The notes: generated by a model from the sequence alone, not told the origin. A DNA stretch of 38,234 nt from Chara braunii (GCA_003427395.1 BFEA01000125.1:2439499-2477732); one strand, 5' to 3'. Counted from the stretch's first letter, positions 12,123 through 20,583 are shown. Translations and numbers: made by a program.

Positions 12123-14474
12123 AAAAAGAAGAAGAAGAATAAAACATGCAATAAGGCTTCCAAGTGAAACACGCTCGTCCGTGGCTTATTGCATGAGCGG
12201 AGTGCGCTTTATAGCTGTGACAGACTACCGTCTTCACCCGAATAGAGCCCCCGGTCATTATAGCTGTATTGAGTCGAACTTTCAGTCCAGATACGGGAAG
12301 ACAGTCTCTCAAACCTACTTCCAGTCCTGTCAAGGCTTTGGGCCGTAAGTCTGCCAGGAGTGTAAGGTTGGTGTGAGTAAGGTCAACCTGCCGGAGACTG
12401 GGCTCGTCATACGAGTCCCTAAAAATTATCGCCATTGTAACATTGATTGATGCAGATCGTTGAATGTTTGAGGCCGTTCTAGCAGTTCTCCTTGTTTACT
12501 TTTCTACATAGCCATCGGAGTCTCAGTACCAGGGGGGAGGGGGGAAGAAGGGAATAGCAGTGAAGGCATGTGTAGTAGCACTGAACGCTCCCTTTTGGAA
12601 GGGCATGTGTAGCACTGAACGCTCCCTTTTGGAACGATGCACTACCTTGCCCTATTTGTTCGTAACTCTGTTTGAAGAAGCTTTTTCTTTTTTCCTTTTT
12701 ACGTAAAGAATCTTCCATGTGTTCCGATCATCTGGGCGACCCAGGCGGGCTGTCTGCCCAGGCAGGTTGCAGGGATGCATGGGCGGGTGAGCCGGGTAAC
12801 CGACGTCAAAACTTCACTATGGGCAATGGGGCATTGAGTTGTCGGGTAGGTTGCCCAGGCTGCTTGCTGCCTGATTTGGATATCCTGATGTCAATCTTGA
12901 AAACTCAGGGCATGCTGAATGCCTGGCCTGGCATAGGTTGAATCATGGTTTTGGAGTTTGAAGATTCTTCTTGTCCCTTGGCCCTCTCCCCTCCTTTCCT
13001 CAGCTCCCAAGACCCATGCATGACCTCCCTTCTGATTTTTTTTCTTCATCAGTTTCTGCGATGACGACCAAATGACTCGCTTTTCTGACTGCCAGCTGGG
13101 AACTTTTGCAATGTGAGGTGCCAGGACAATGTGGATCCCGATTGCTTTTCCTTACACAAGGTGTGTGGGATGGGGGAGAGGAGAGGGGGTGGTTGGTTTT
13201 CATAACCGTGATCCCTAGATAGTTGGCTGATTGTTTTCATGATAATTGCCTTTGGCTAACCTGTTTCCGGTTGCCTCTGGCTGGAATTTTCTGTTTTTTC
13301 TTCTAATATGAGGTTGTTGCCTTAACCATTTGTGCCCGAACTCATTTTTTGGTTGTCTATGTGCTGTACTGTGTGTAAAACACAGGCGGTGGCACTCAAG
13401 GCGAGAACAATGGCCCGCGCTGTACCCCTCCTTGCACTTTCCTGCATTCCGCCAAGGAGGCGTAGCTCGCCATCGTCTTCAACTGTCGCTGAAGACTCGT
13501 CAACTTCATCAACTGGCGGTATGTCGAAGGAGGTCGAGGAGGTTACGGAGCCGCTTGCATCACCAGGTTGTGCCTCGAGGGGCACCACTTCGAATGAGCA
13601 TGCATTGTTAACAGCTGCTGAAGTAGAGCAATTCGCATCTGGCAACAGGGACAACCTGGTGCCAGAGATCCCGGGGGCTGCTGCTGCCACGAAGGCAAGC
13701 GGGGACGGGGTCCAGAAGCTGGCCACTGAATCGCCGACTCTTGTTACCGGCGAAGTGATGGAGGAAGGTGTATTGTCCACAGAGTTTGAAAGAAATGAGG
13801 ATGAAATCCGAATGGTCGAGGAGATGGTGCTTGCAGGGGAACGCGAAGTAGGAGATAGGAGGGCGGGGGAGTGCTGTGAATCTGGAGTTGATGTGCTGCC
13901 GACCTACGTGTGGAAAGAATTGCAGGCAGAATTGGAAATGCGGGGAGAAAGCTCCGTCCGCTCCCCCGAGGAAATGGAGATGGTGCGGGAAATGGCTCAA
14001 GCAGAGGCTGAAATCGCAGATGAAGGGTCTTCAGGGCCACCCATCTCCACCAGGGATGTTGCAGATTGCTCTTCAACGTCCGACTGGCGTAGCAATGACC
14101 GGCGGTTCTTCCCTCCTGGTCGAATCCTTCACTTGGTATGCATGGACGTGGCGTGTGATCTGAAGGATGCGCCTCCAAAATCCCCACCGGGACCAGTGCA
14201 GGACAATGCCACAGAACCATCAGAGGTGACTGACCCCGAACCACCATCTCAGCCCTCCGTTGAGAGACTGTTTGGGTGTTATGTGACACCGCGGGAATTA
14301 TACGGGAGGATAAGACTGTCCAGGACGATGGTACGTGAGCATTATATGCCCATGTACAAGCAATCCATAGAAGATGTTATATCTGTGTTGCAGCGAGAGC
14401 TGGAAAAAGTTGGTAGGTCCATGGAGGTCGAGACAGGTGAGACCGCTGTCCGTCTTGAGAGGAGCTTAGTTTAA
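3241..14474 (+). CDS. Plant-type class 3 (DAG-lipase-like) lipase, 5' partial, four exons
   Basis: Predicted serine hydrolase of acylglycerols, of the plant group with a DAGL-like class 3 lipase core and a long acidic C-terminal half. Proposed exons are 3241-3343, 3554-3672, 4904-5122 and 13386-14474; every join is GT-AG and keeps frame, giving about 509 residues. In order the protein shows GHSLGGGTAALLTYILRE (nucleophile elbow Ser), AACMTWDLAESG, NGCDLVPTFSA (probable catalytic Asp), a basic linker (LGRASKGWYERSEVGR), KPVSSRTQ, a Ser/Glu-rich low-complexity stretch, FFPPGRILHLV (probable catalytic His) and TPRELYGRIRLSRTMVREHYMPMYKQS near the C-terminus. This order matches plant homologues as I know them. 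The N-terminal lipase domain exons are missing and must lie further 5', possibly outside the window. The 8.3-kb third intron is packed with mobile DNA. The exact substrate and the 3' end (stop at 14474 or further splicing) are inferred. Confidence 0.88.
3554..3672 (+). CDS. Lipase exon with catalytic Asp region
   Basis: The acceptor TACTGTGCAG precedes 3554 and the donor GCAGAG|GTGAGT follows 3672. It completes the split Ala codon and then encodes ACMTWDLAESG through NGCDLVPTFSA to DDLRAE, ending on a codon boundary. The intron between 3343 and 3554 is 210 bp. Confidence 0.9.
3801..4180 (+). mobile_element. tRNA-derived SINE, family 1, sense copy
   Basis: A tRNA-like head carries an A-box-like word (TACTCAGTTGG, 3808-3818) and an exact B-box (GGTTCAATCCC, 3851-3861). 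A body of about 320 bp follows, ending in TTAGGAGTAGTCGCAGGTAGGTAGG. A second copy with matching head, body words (GGATCC, GGAGGC) and 3' end (CCTAGGAGTAGTAGTAGG) lies in the opposite orientation at 5921-6317. That shared full-length structure is why I call a family and not a stray tRNA relic. It sits in the second lipase intron. No clear poly(A) tail or target duplication is visible. Confidence 0.8.
4904..5122 (+). CDS. Lipase exon, basic linker region
   Basis: The acceptor GCGTGGCAG precedes 4904 and the donor GACACAG|GTACAG follows 5122. The 73 codons run from VTASAWVNDLREQLEKL to AGALLKPVSSRTQ, in phase 0 at both ends. The conserved ASxWxNDLR and PVSSxTQ words are characteristic of the plant members as I know them. 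Confidence 0.9.
5310..5490. other. Short AT-rich patch in lipase intron 3
   Basis: About 180 bp is far richer in A and T than its surroundings, with several TTAAT/ATTAA words and weak inverted repeats. Its composition resembles the large AT-rich island at 22400-29640. It could be a small AT-rich MITE, but I could not define terminal repeats. Confidence 0.35.
5491..5920. other. No supported feature
   Basis: Intronic sequence. A minus-strand open frame here contains no recognisable domain. I see no repeat. Confidence 0.4.
5921..6317 (-). mobile_element. tRNA-derived SINE, family 1, antisense copy
   Basis: Read on the minus strand from 6317, the element starts AGCGCCC and has an exact A-box (TGGCTCAGTTGG, 6310-6299) and B-box (GGTTCAATCCC, about 6266-6256). 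The same kind of body as the copy at 3801-4180 follows. The shared 3' segment CCTAGGAGTAGTAGTAGGTAGG ends near 5974, followed by about 35 further bases and an A-rich tail at about 5940-5921. It lies inside lipase intron 3, opposite to the gene. Confidence 0.8.
6318..6757. other. No supported feature
   Basis: Intronic sequence without a repeat or domain that I can name. Confidence 0.35.
6758..6928. repeat. Diverged tandem duplication (about 86 bp x2)
   Basis: The copy at 6758-6842 (GGCCAGGAGCCTGCACAATT... AGGCACATGCG) and the copy at 6843-6928 (GGCCAAGGGCCTACACATTT... AGGCCACATGAA) share order and spacing with moderate divergence. Confidence 0.65.
6936..7050. repeat. 57-bp tandem duplication
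   Basis: Two copies starting TTGTACCCACA at about 6936 and 6993 both carry AATGAACAGATCA and TTATCTGAATCCTGTTG. Confidence 0.9.
7080..7360 (+). pseudogene. Cys-rich ORF fragment, likely transposon-derived (copy 1)
   Basis: The frame from 7080 reads ...IQLARYSHVLCCEDCEVMAH...GLEQQCLYNYG and stops at 7287-7289. After the stop, the words CRGDVACDVCLCHA follow in a shifted frame. The second half recurs at 11010-11110 as LELQCLCNCD...YVACDICLCLV. The Cys spacing and duplication inside an intron suggest a decayed mobile-element protein with a zinc-binding cluster. I cannot name the family; a KDZ-type transposase Cys cluster is one untested possibility. Confidence 0.4.
7381..7532. repeat. Repeat block D, left copy, with two palindromes
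   Basis: A block of about 152 bp is repeated directly at 10299-10451 with near identity. It opens with a perfect 10-bp stem (CCCAGGGCCT 7386-7395 / AGGCCCTGGG 7407-7416, 11-nt loop). A near-perfect palindrome (TTTCAGCA-TT-TGCTGAAA, 7418-7435) follows immediately. It then runs into inverted block I at 7533. Confidence 0.9.
7533..7674. repeat. Repeat block I, left copy (inverted relative to 9907-10055)
   Basis: The reverse complement of this block matches 9907-10055 almost throughout, including GCACCCTCAT, CGGCCCGGCTATGG and CAGCGCCCTACCGCC. Together with block D it shows that one element was copied and one half flipped. Confidence 0.9.
7710..8210 (-). pseudogene. Gag-like retroelement ORF fragment, 166 aa
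   Basis: The ORF starts MSGLDPVDDRADGRRLTRAQELR. It continues with an Ala/Arg-rich helix (about 47-75), a Ser/Gly/Thr-rich linker (about 76-112) and a charged predicted coiled coil (PREMELREIQQVERLRRKLEQD). It then breaks down: the stop at 7710 is followed by a frame-shifted continuation into block I. A TATA-like CTATTTATAGAA lies about 80 bp upstream on the minus strand (about 8302-8291). This layout fits the N-terminal part of an LTR-retrotransposon gag. No zinc knuckle, protease or reverse transcriptase is present, so it is a truncated remnant inside the lipase intron. The family assignment is inference. Confidence 0.5.
8217..9906. other. Probable retroelement-flank sequence, no ORF
   Basis: This stretch lies upstream of the gag-like ORF on the minus strand and between the two scrambled repeat blocks. 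No long frame, no primer-binding site that I recognise and no clear LTR ends (TG...CA pair) could be fixed. It may be LTR/5' leader plus ordinary intron. Confidence 0.35.
9907..10055. repeat. Repeat block I, right copy, inverted
   Basis: Inverted partner of 7533-7674. An unresolved base (N) sits at about 9921 inside the match, which fits assembly ambiguity between two similar copies. Confidence 0.9.
10299..10451. repeat. Repeat block D, right copy
   Basis: Direct partner of 7381-7532 with both palindromes retained; an N lies in the first stem (10333). It runs straight into a 68-bp duplication at 10455. Confidence 0.9.
10455..10590. repeat. 68-bp tandem duplication
   Basis: Two identical-looking copies at 10455-10522 and 10523-10590 start CCTTCACTTAGGGCGGG and contain AACATGTACATCATGGCAAGG. 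The lack of divergence implies recent duplication or an assembly artefact. Confidence 0.95.
10640..11110 (+). pseudogene. Cys-rich fragment, likely transposon-derived (copy 2)
   Basis: The part from about 11010 to 11110 reads EELELQCLCNCDFPLACGSYVACDICLCLV in one frame, mirroring the tail of the fragment at 7080-7360. The preceding 370 bp is not clearly homologous. It has no intact start or full domain. Confidence 0.35.
11111..11933. other. No supported feature; G14 tract
   Basis: Intronic sequence with a G-rich run (G14 at 11265-11278). Minus-strand frames here have no recognisable domain. Confidence 0.4.
11934..12140 (+). mobile_element. tRNA-derived SINE, family 2
   Basis: After an A21 run (11934-11954), a tRNA-like head carries an exact A-box (TAGCTCAGTTGG, 11982-11993). 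A degenerate B-box region (GGATCCGAATTC) lies about 25 bp downstream. A short body (AATAAAATCGTTCTCTAAATAATG) and an AAT/AAG tail (12092-12139) follow. The body differs from the family at 3801 and 5921. The A21 run may be the tail of an older element. Confidence 0.6.
12228..12304. mobile_element. MITE family copy A, 3' degraded
   Basis: It begins after TA (12226-12227) with CCGTCTTCACCCGAATAG and contains the family core GGTCATTATAGCTGTATT and CTTTCAGTCCAGATAC. The right end is degraded (GGGAAGACAGTC). Full copies are at 32587, 33248, 37059 and 37697. Confidence 0.75.
12563..12634. repeat. Tandem duplication (about 37 bp x2)
   Basis: Two copies of GCATGTGTAG...CACTGAACGCTCCCTTTTGGAA lie side by side; the first has an extra TAG. 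Confidence 0.9.
12640..13385. other. 3' part of lipase intron 3, no other feature
   Basis: The frames here show no domain. The intron ends with the acceptor TGTAAAACACAG before 13386. Confidence 0.5.
13386..14474 (+). CDS. Lipase terminal exon, acidic region and catalytic His
   Basis: The 362 codons plus stop start AVALKARTMARAV. A long Glu/Ser-rich region includes VWKELQAELEMRGE and EEMEMVREMAQAEAEIADEG. FFPPGRILHLV follows and the exon closes with VTPRELYGRIRLSRTM and HYMPMYKQSIEDVISVLQREL. The last words are strongly conserved in plant homologues as I know them and end near the usual C-terminus there. A usable internal donor at 14437 could extend the protein (see findings). Confidence 0.85.
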   Translation, partial: AVALKARTMARAVPLLALSCIPPRRRSSPSSSTVAEDSSTSSTGGMSKEVEEVTEPLASPGCASRGTTSNEHALLTAAEVEQFASGNRDNLVPEIPGAAAATKASGDGVQKLATESPTLVTGEVMEEGVLSTEFERNEDEIRMVEEMVLAGEREVGDRRAGECCESGVDVLPTYVWKELQAELEMRGESSVRSPEEMEMVREMAQAEAEIADEGSSGPPISTRDVADCSSTSDWRSNDRRFFPPGRILHLVCMDVACDLKDAPPKSPPGPVQDNATEPSEVTDPEPPSQPSVERLFGCYVTPRELYGRIRLSRTMVREHYMPMYKQSIEDVISVLQRELEKVGRSMEVETGETAVRLERSLV

Positions 14475-14519
14475 AGTCTTTTTTTAACTGAATTTGTTTT
14501 GCCCGTCTGCTTTTCACAG

Positions 14520-14684
14520 ATGTTTGGTGGCTCCATGACCTGACAATGCTGCTGGATGGTGTTGGTGCAATGCTGGTCAAGTCTTCCTGCACACAATTTG
14601 TGCAGCATCCATCCATTCGATACGGGGATGTAAACTGCGCAACCGTGGCTGCGGAGGTTTGTCCTTGTATGAAGGAGCCTGAAA
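14520..14684 (+). CDS. Possible additional lipase exon (165 nt)
   Basis: The acceptor CTTTTCACAG precedes 14520 and the donor CTGAAA|GTAAGT follows 14684. Joined to a donor at 14436/14437 (GAGACAG|GTGAGA) it is open throughout (DVWWLHDLTMLLDGVG...). Its length is a multiple of three, with phase 1 at both ends. No domain is recognised, and the intron would be only 83 bp. It may be an alternative 3' exon or chance. Confidence 0.3.
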
Positions 14685-14691
14685 GTAAGTA

Positions 14692-14935
14692 ATTGTGCTG
14701 CATGCTGGGAAGGTGTGCTCCGTTTACATAACGAAATTCACTTGATTGAGCATTTTCAAGCAACCAGTGTGCATGTGTGTCTGCAGGAGGCTGGGAGGTG
14801 TTTGTGCTGCATGCTGGAAAGGTGTTGTGCTCTTACTCAGGCGGAATGAGCGGGATAATGATTGTCCAGTCCCGTCAATTTGAGGAAACTGGCTTGTGAG
14901 CCTTTTCAAAGGACCCAGTGTACATGTGTTTCGCA
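14692..14935. repeat. Diverged tandem duplication (about 110-130 bp x2)
   Basis: TTGTGCTGCATGCTGGRAAGGTG occurs at about 14692 and 14801, each followed by a TTTTCAA...CCAGTGTRCATGTGT segment in the same order. Confidence 0.75.
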
Positions 14936-16581
14936 TGTACTTGGATCCAGCAGCCAGTTGAAGAGCACATTGTGGCCACTGGCTTTTCATTAAGGGAAGG
15001 TATGTCTTGAGTCTCTTCTAGTTGTGTGCTTGTCCTGATGATATCGATTTTGCACTGACCAAACAGGCGACAGGGTGAAGTTACAGAGCATCGTGTGTGG
15101 CACATGAACCCCTCTGTGCCTGCTGCCATGGTCAACGGTGTGAGGTGTGCTGTTTTCATGACCCACCAGTTACTCTGTGCCTCGACTTCTGCCAAGGATT
15201 GGTTACCTGCTTCAGTTGCTGGCAGTTGATGGTGCTGTGTCCCCGTCGCCTTTCCTTGGCCCATGCAGGGGTCACCGAGTCCCCAGCTTAGTTCACGCTG
15301 CACAGGCGAGTGTTTGACTGCTTTGGCCATTCTCCTCTTGCGTATTTATGACCTGTCAGAGGGAGGGGTCTAGGAGTGAGGAAGCATCTTTTCGAAGTGA
15401 TGCGACATGATAGTGTTTGACGGAACTGTGTACTGCTCACAGCATGCACATATATACAAATGGTCTTTCCAAGTAAGTGCGCGAGATGGCATTTTTAGCG
15501 ACCATCAGGGGACTGTTTGTCAGCAGAACTCTAGGCCGGTGTGTGTTCTGGTTGCGTTGCTGTTGGTATCTCTGTGACAACCTTTGGGTGAAGAAGAGAG
15601 GCCAAAAAATGGACGGGGAAGCACTCGCACCTGGCATTCATGTACAGATTCTTCCGGTGGATAGAGTGAGGCAAGTGGTATCACGTTGCCTCAGTTGTAT
15701 AGGACAGGGCACTCTGAGCAGCAGTGTAAAAGTATGTGCGGTTTAGGGACCGTGTCCTTTCTGGGGTCTCTTTGCAATTATGTAAATGAGCTTTCTGGTA
15801 TTGGGCCTGCTCCATCGGAAATTATGCAACGGCGGTGTACCATGTTCTCTGTTGCAGGGGAGTGTTCCTGTGACTTGGGGGTAGATAGGAGGTTGTCTCT
15901 GAGCAATCGTGGTAGAAGTGCTGTAGTGATCGTAAGAATCACCCACCATTTGTGGAGATGTGCGGGCGGGTCTTCTGTTTCTCGCTTGCATGTTCCGGTA
16001 CTGTTTGTCTTGTGGATTTAAGGTGGGATCAATCACAAGGTTGTGTTGAAAACAGCAGGAGCAACAGGATTATCATTCTGTTCTATCGATGTAAATCAAC
16101 TCTTGTCATTTTTCACCTCTGTCCTTGGGACATCAGTGGTCTCATAAAGAGCGAAAGTCCAAAAGTTTGTTCGCTGGGTTCTGCTTGCATCAGGTTTTTC
16201 GTACCGAGTTTCTGTTGGCTGTAAACCTGGCAGCAATTGCTCAGTCTGTCTTCTGAAGCCTACAGCTTGTGATCGGAGGTGAGTTGATACTCGATTGCAA
16301 GGCACGGAAGCTTTCAGCAGTCGCAACAGTGACGAGGAGGTGGCTGGGGTAGATGTAGAGTGGAAGGTCCAGGTGCTCTCAGGTTTGGGTAGATGTTGCG
16401 GAGGAGGTTCATGTCTCGCTGGGTGCTATGGTAGAATTATCCGGTCCCTTTGTTTCAATACCAGGAAGGAACACGGTATTGTACCTTGCTGTGTGGCACG
16501 TGTGCTTGGGAACTCTTCCCGGTTCGTGGATTGAGCGAACTCCTCCCTCGTTGGATGCAGCGAACTGATCCGAGTGGTACA
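14936..16581. other. Intergenic, no supported gene
   Basis: This lies downstream of the lipase stop. Several 60-110-codon frames exist on both strands, but none has a recognisable domain or convincing splice context. Confidence 0.4.
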
Positions 16582-16635
16582 AAGCCCAGTGTGCGTCTTG
16601 CGGTACATAAGCCCAGTGTGCATCTTGCGGTACAT
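16582..16635. repeat. 27-bp tandem duplication
   Basis: Two copies of AAGCCCAGTGTGCRTCTTGC plus CGGTACAT, at 16582-16608 and 16609-16635. It has no known role. Confidence 0.9.
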
Positions 16636-17017
16636 ATGCGCTCCCGATGTACATGGTCTTTTTGTCCCAAAGACTCCAAACATCGGCATGCTCTGAAGAG
16701 TAGTCGTCAGTAGAAAATGTTGGGAGAAGTATTTCCTCTGTCGGGTAGTCTTCCATCGTGTAGTTGTGCTGCTAGTTTTTTGTTCTCCAGGTTGAAGGTC
16801 CGATAGTCTCTACCCATCAAAAGCACGTTGCGCCTTTCCAGGAGTCGTGTTACCTCTTGATAGTCTCGTAGCAATATATTAAGCATTTAGGATCTGCAAG
16901 AAGACCTATTAGATCCGTATATCTGCCCGAGAGTTGTGTCCTTCTCTTCCTTATCTCTGCGTATGTTTCCATCCATCCGTGTTGTCTGCGCGTGTTTGAG
17001 AGAGAAACAGAGTGTGC

Positions 17018-17103
<86 letters not shown>

Positions 17104-17104
17104 G
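17018..17104. repeat. (TG)n(AG)n compound microsatellite
   Basis: A TG array to about 17082 switches to GA to 17104. A (GGGAAT)4 hexamer array follows at 17312-17335. Confidence 0.95.
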
Positions 17105-18197
17105 GGAGAGGGTGAGGTGTTGTGTGTTTGTGTTAGCTCTGTATAAAATTTTGAACTCCCTGATTTTTTTTTTTCTTTCTTTCCCGTCCACCTTCAGACA
17201 CTGTAAGAATCCATTCGCTTTTTTTTTTTTACCTGTCCTACTCATATCTGAATGTTGTGTGCTTTGGGTGATACGTGGACTCGGCTATTAGAAACGGTGT
17301 TTTAGGTGGTTGGGAATGGGAATGGGAATGGGAATGCTATGAACGTCTCAGTCGCTTTTGCAATCCTGACAAGTTGACAACGATGGTCTGTGTGAGATGC
17401 ATGGGGATTTTCAATGTCCTTGGTCTTCCTGCGCTTCCCTTTGTTACACTGGCCTTCTCTTTGAGCTGAAAAATGGCTCTACCGGAACACTGTTTTTTTT
17501 TCTTTTTTCTAGGTCTTCTCTTTCCCTTGTTAAAGCAGCCTCTTCTTTCCTCAGAAGAGGGGCCGTCCCAACACAACAATGCATCTGTATTTTAATACAT
17601 GAGTAATGACCACGTTTACGCCAGACGTGGACACCGGACCAGGACAGACGTTCGGGTGGACGAGTGTCTGGACTGCTCCCGACTGTCCAGGTTTTGAAAA
17701 ACCCTTTTCAAAAAAAATGTTTTTTTTTTTAATTACCTTTTTAGTTTTTCGGAATTTTCCCCTTTTTATTTTTTTCCTTGGATTTGGCAAAGAATTTTGA
17801 GACGGTTAGTCAAAACAAATTATTCTGCAATATAACTTTTATTTAGATATTTTAGACTTTTTTTGAAGCAGGATTTTTTTTGGAGGCTGGTGCTGGGGGA
17901 TGGATTTGGAGTCTTTTTTGGACACTTTGGACCGGATGCCAGACACAGACATTCAGACGCAGGCCGTCTGCACTGCGATTAGGACGTCCGGATCATAACC
18001 ATGGTATTTGACCTTTGCACATGCAGATTCTAAATGACTTTCCATCTACATCCTTTTTGAAGTTTCCTTTGTTTTTTCCTTTTTTTCGGGTTCCACTCGG
18101 TTTTGTGTACAAGTTGCATGCCAATGGCACTCGACCTTTGTGGATTCTGATCAAATGAAAGAACAAACATGTATGCGTCATTATGTTCTAGTCTCTA
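17105..18197. other. Intergenic, no supported gene
   Basis: Mostly T-rich sequence. GGAC/CCGG-rich ends at about 17613-17700 and 17925-17995 flank a T-rich middle, but I could not prove terminal inverted repeats. Confidence 0.35.
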
Positions 18198-18286
18198 TTG
18201 TCTTCCCCCAAATAGAACTACATCTAGACTGAAAGTTCTGCCAAATGCAGCTACAACGACTGTACGTTTTATCAGGGGACAGATGG
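18198..18286. mobile_element. Degenerate MITE copy F
   Basis: It follows CTA and starts TTGTCTTCCCCCAAATAGAAC. It contains the family core in reverse (TCTAGACTGAAAGT) and ends with a poor match to the right terminal repeat (GTTTTATCAGGGGACAGATGG). It is similar to the copies on the right side of the window but strongly diverged. Confidence 0.5.
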
Positions 18287-18499
18287 AAGTATGCTTGTGT
18301 GTGGTTGTCTGCGAGCATGTATGTGATGATGTGGCATTGAAGTCCAATTTTGAATGGCAGGATGTTTGTGAGCATTCATGTGCAGCTGGCATATATCATG
18401 AATGCAAATCAACTGCGCAAATCAACTGCTATGTGGCTGCCGGTGTGAATGGTAGCAGGCTGGTGATGGTCTGTTGCCAGGGTTTGTCGAGCCCCTGCC

Positions 18500-19085
18500 C
18501 TGGAGCCCCGGCGGGGTTTTGCGCTCCACCTGGAATCCCCCCCCGGTGCCACACTCACCACTGGGGGGACTGGTTTAGCTGTGGGTGCGGGGCCAACAGC
18601 TGGGGAGGGGGGGATTGAGTGGTGGCAGGGGCGGGTGTGGGGGCGCAGGGCCAGGGGAGGGGGCAGGGGAGGGGGTGGGGGTTGACACCGGGGTGAAATG
18701 GCAGGGGTGGGGGTTGGTGGGTGGGTGAAATGGGGGCGGTGGGGGTGCGGGCGGGGGTGTGTGGGCAAGGGTGCAGGGGGCGGGGGGGTGGGGAATGGGG
18801 TGTAGGGGTGTAGGGGTGAAGCGGGGGCGGGGTTGGAGGTGCGGGGGGCAGGGTGCGAGGGTGGGTGTCGATTGGCGGGGGCGGGGGTCGGGGATCCTCG
18901 CGGCAGGGGTCTGGGGGTGAAATCGCTATCCCAGCTTGGGCCCCACCCCGGACCCCACCCCGGTGCCCCACCCACCACTGGTGGGACCGGGGTAGCTGTG
19001 GGTGTGGGGCCGGGTGGGGAATGTGGGGGTGAGGGTGAAGGAGTGGGGGCGGGGGCGGGTTTGGAGGTGCGGGGGGCAGGATGCG
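18500..19085. repeat. G-rich block with internal duplication
   Basis: The plus strand is overwhelmingly G with runs of 3-7 G. A segment containing CACCACTGG and TAGCTGTGGGTG occurs at about 18535-18600 and again at 18955-19015. The opposite strand reads as Pro-rich peptide in more than one frame, which is a composition effect. Many runs of four or more G-triplets could form G-quadruplexes. Confidence 0.85.
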
Positions 19086-19187
19086 GCATGACAACCCCTG
19101 CTCATGGCGCATGATGCTAAAAACAGTGCGGTCCTTAATGCGAAGTTGGTGTCCATGAGAGAGAGAGTCCTTAATGTGAAGTTAGTG

Positions 19188-19191
<4 letters not shown>

Positions 19192-19241
<50 letters not shown>
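19192..19241. repeat. (GA)n microsatellite
   Basis: A pure GA array follows two short similar pieces (GAAGTTGGTGTCC, GAAGTTAGTGTCC) at about 19142 and 19180. Confidence 0.95.
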
Positions 19242-19245
<4 letters not shown>

Positions 19246-20226
19246 CAAGACATGAGAGAAGCACTCCTCTTTTTCCTGTCACCGAACCACAGTTCAAGCA
19301 GGTCAGTGCAGAACGCTGAACAGCTGCAAGCAATAGGTCACTGCTCTGGCTCAAAGAAAGTGGAGAAAGTCGAGAGCATGCGAGCAGCAGTTTGACGTCC
19401 GCACGGCCTTCATGCACCACATGGAACGAACCCAGTAGAACAGAGCAGTGCCAGGAATGCACATGTAACCAAAGATTTTCAAGTCTTGAAGAAAGAAGAA
19501 TTTTCTGAGTGTATTGCTTTTGGGTAGTCAGACAGGAAAACCGCGAAAGATAAAGAAAAGGATGAAAAAGCAAGACGAGATATTTGGAGGATGCACCCCA
19601 GAACTTGCAGCCTGGAAAATGGAAGAGAAATAGAAATCTGAGGAAAGGAGATATCAACACGACTTGGGGAGGACCAAGGGATCTCTAGATCCGTTGATGG
19701 CTATAGACTGTTTCAGAATGTGAAGCTCAAGGAGGGTGTGATTAGCAGGTTTGTGAATTTAGTTGCTACAATTCTATAGATTGTTTTAGTTGTGTGGGGT
19801 ATTCCAGAGGAGGTTTTGGCCAACCCACTGGCAGATGTCATCAGACGTAAGACCTTCCAAGATGACGCAGGGGTGACCTTCAGGGCCGGTGGCATGAATT
19901 TGAGGATCACTCAGCCAACAGCATGGGAGATTGGTGGATCGAAGAAGAAAAATAGACTCAATTTTAGAGAGACCAGATCAAAGAACTGAACAGACTGGAA
20001 TGGGAGTGCAAATTGGAGGTATCCACATATGGTAGAGCCACCTGGTGACTTGGGGGACTGCATGAACAGCTTTAGACACCCTCACACCTGAGGCCCCACG
20101 AATCACTTCAGCCAAGTAGTAGTGTCCAATTTCAATCATGGAAGTGATTTAAGTTAGAGCTAATGCCCAAGCCCTCGATATAAACTGGAGACGCAAAACT
20201 GAAAGATCAAAAGAACAAAACAGATG
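19242..20226. other. Intergenic, no supported gene
   Basis: A-rich sequence. One 65-codon frame at 19792 has no recognised domain. Confidence 0.4.
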
Positions 20227-20438
20227 ACACCATGCGAAATAAGTATGATAAATTTAGTGGAATGTGTAAAACCCCAAAAAACTGTAATCCCGAGTGAGAA
20301 GAGAGCACAAGTTTTATGAACATACTTTACACTATGTGAAATGCAAATGATAAATTTCGTGGAACACGTAAAAAACCCAGAAAGTGGCAAAAACTGTAAT
20401 CCCGGGTGAGAAGAGAGCATGAGGTTTATGAACAAACT
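20227..20438. repeat. Tandem duplication (about 102-110 bp x2)
   Basis: ACACYATGYGAAAT starts each copy (20227, 20329). Both carry GATAAATTT.GTGGAA and CTGTAATCCCG.GTGAGAAGAG. Confidence 0.9.
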
Positions 20439-20583
20439 TGGAGTGGAACTATCCAGTTTTTTACAGGGAAGAACTCCAAATTATTAACCGCGTACGAGTA
20501 GATGAAATTGCAAATGATTACGAATTCAACAAAGATCCAAGCTTGCCTATCTATATAGAGGCTCAATTGACACCTTCAGTGCG

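Noticed and set aside
13332-13385. Lipase exon 4 as a separate gene starting at ATG 13332
   Set aside because: The codons before 13386 precede a good splice acceptor (AAAACACAG), and homology to plant lipases is continuous only from 13386 joined to 5122.
17613-17995. A transposon bounded by GGAC/CCGG-rich ends
   Set aside because: The two ends are similar in composition but I could not align them as inverted repeats or find a target duplication.
18409-19112. Pro-rich proteins of 185-226 codons on the minus strand
   Set aside because: Two frames are both Pro-rich because the strand is nearly all C; this is composition and not an extensin-like gene.
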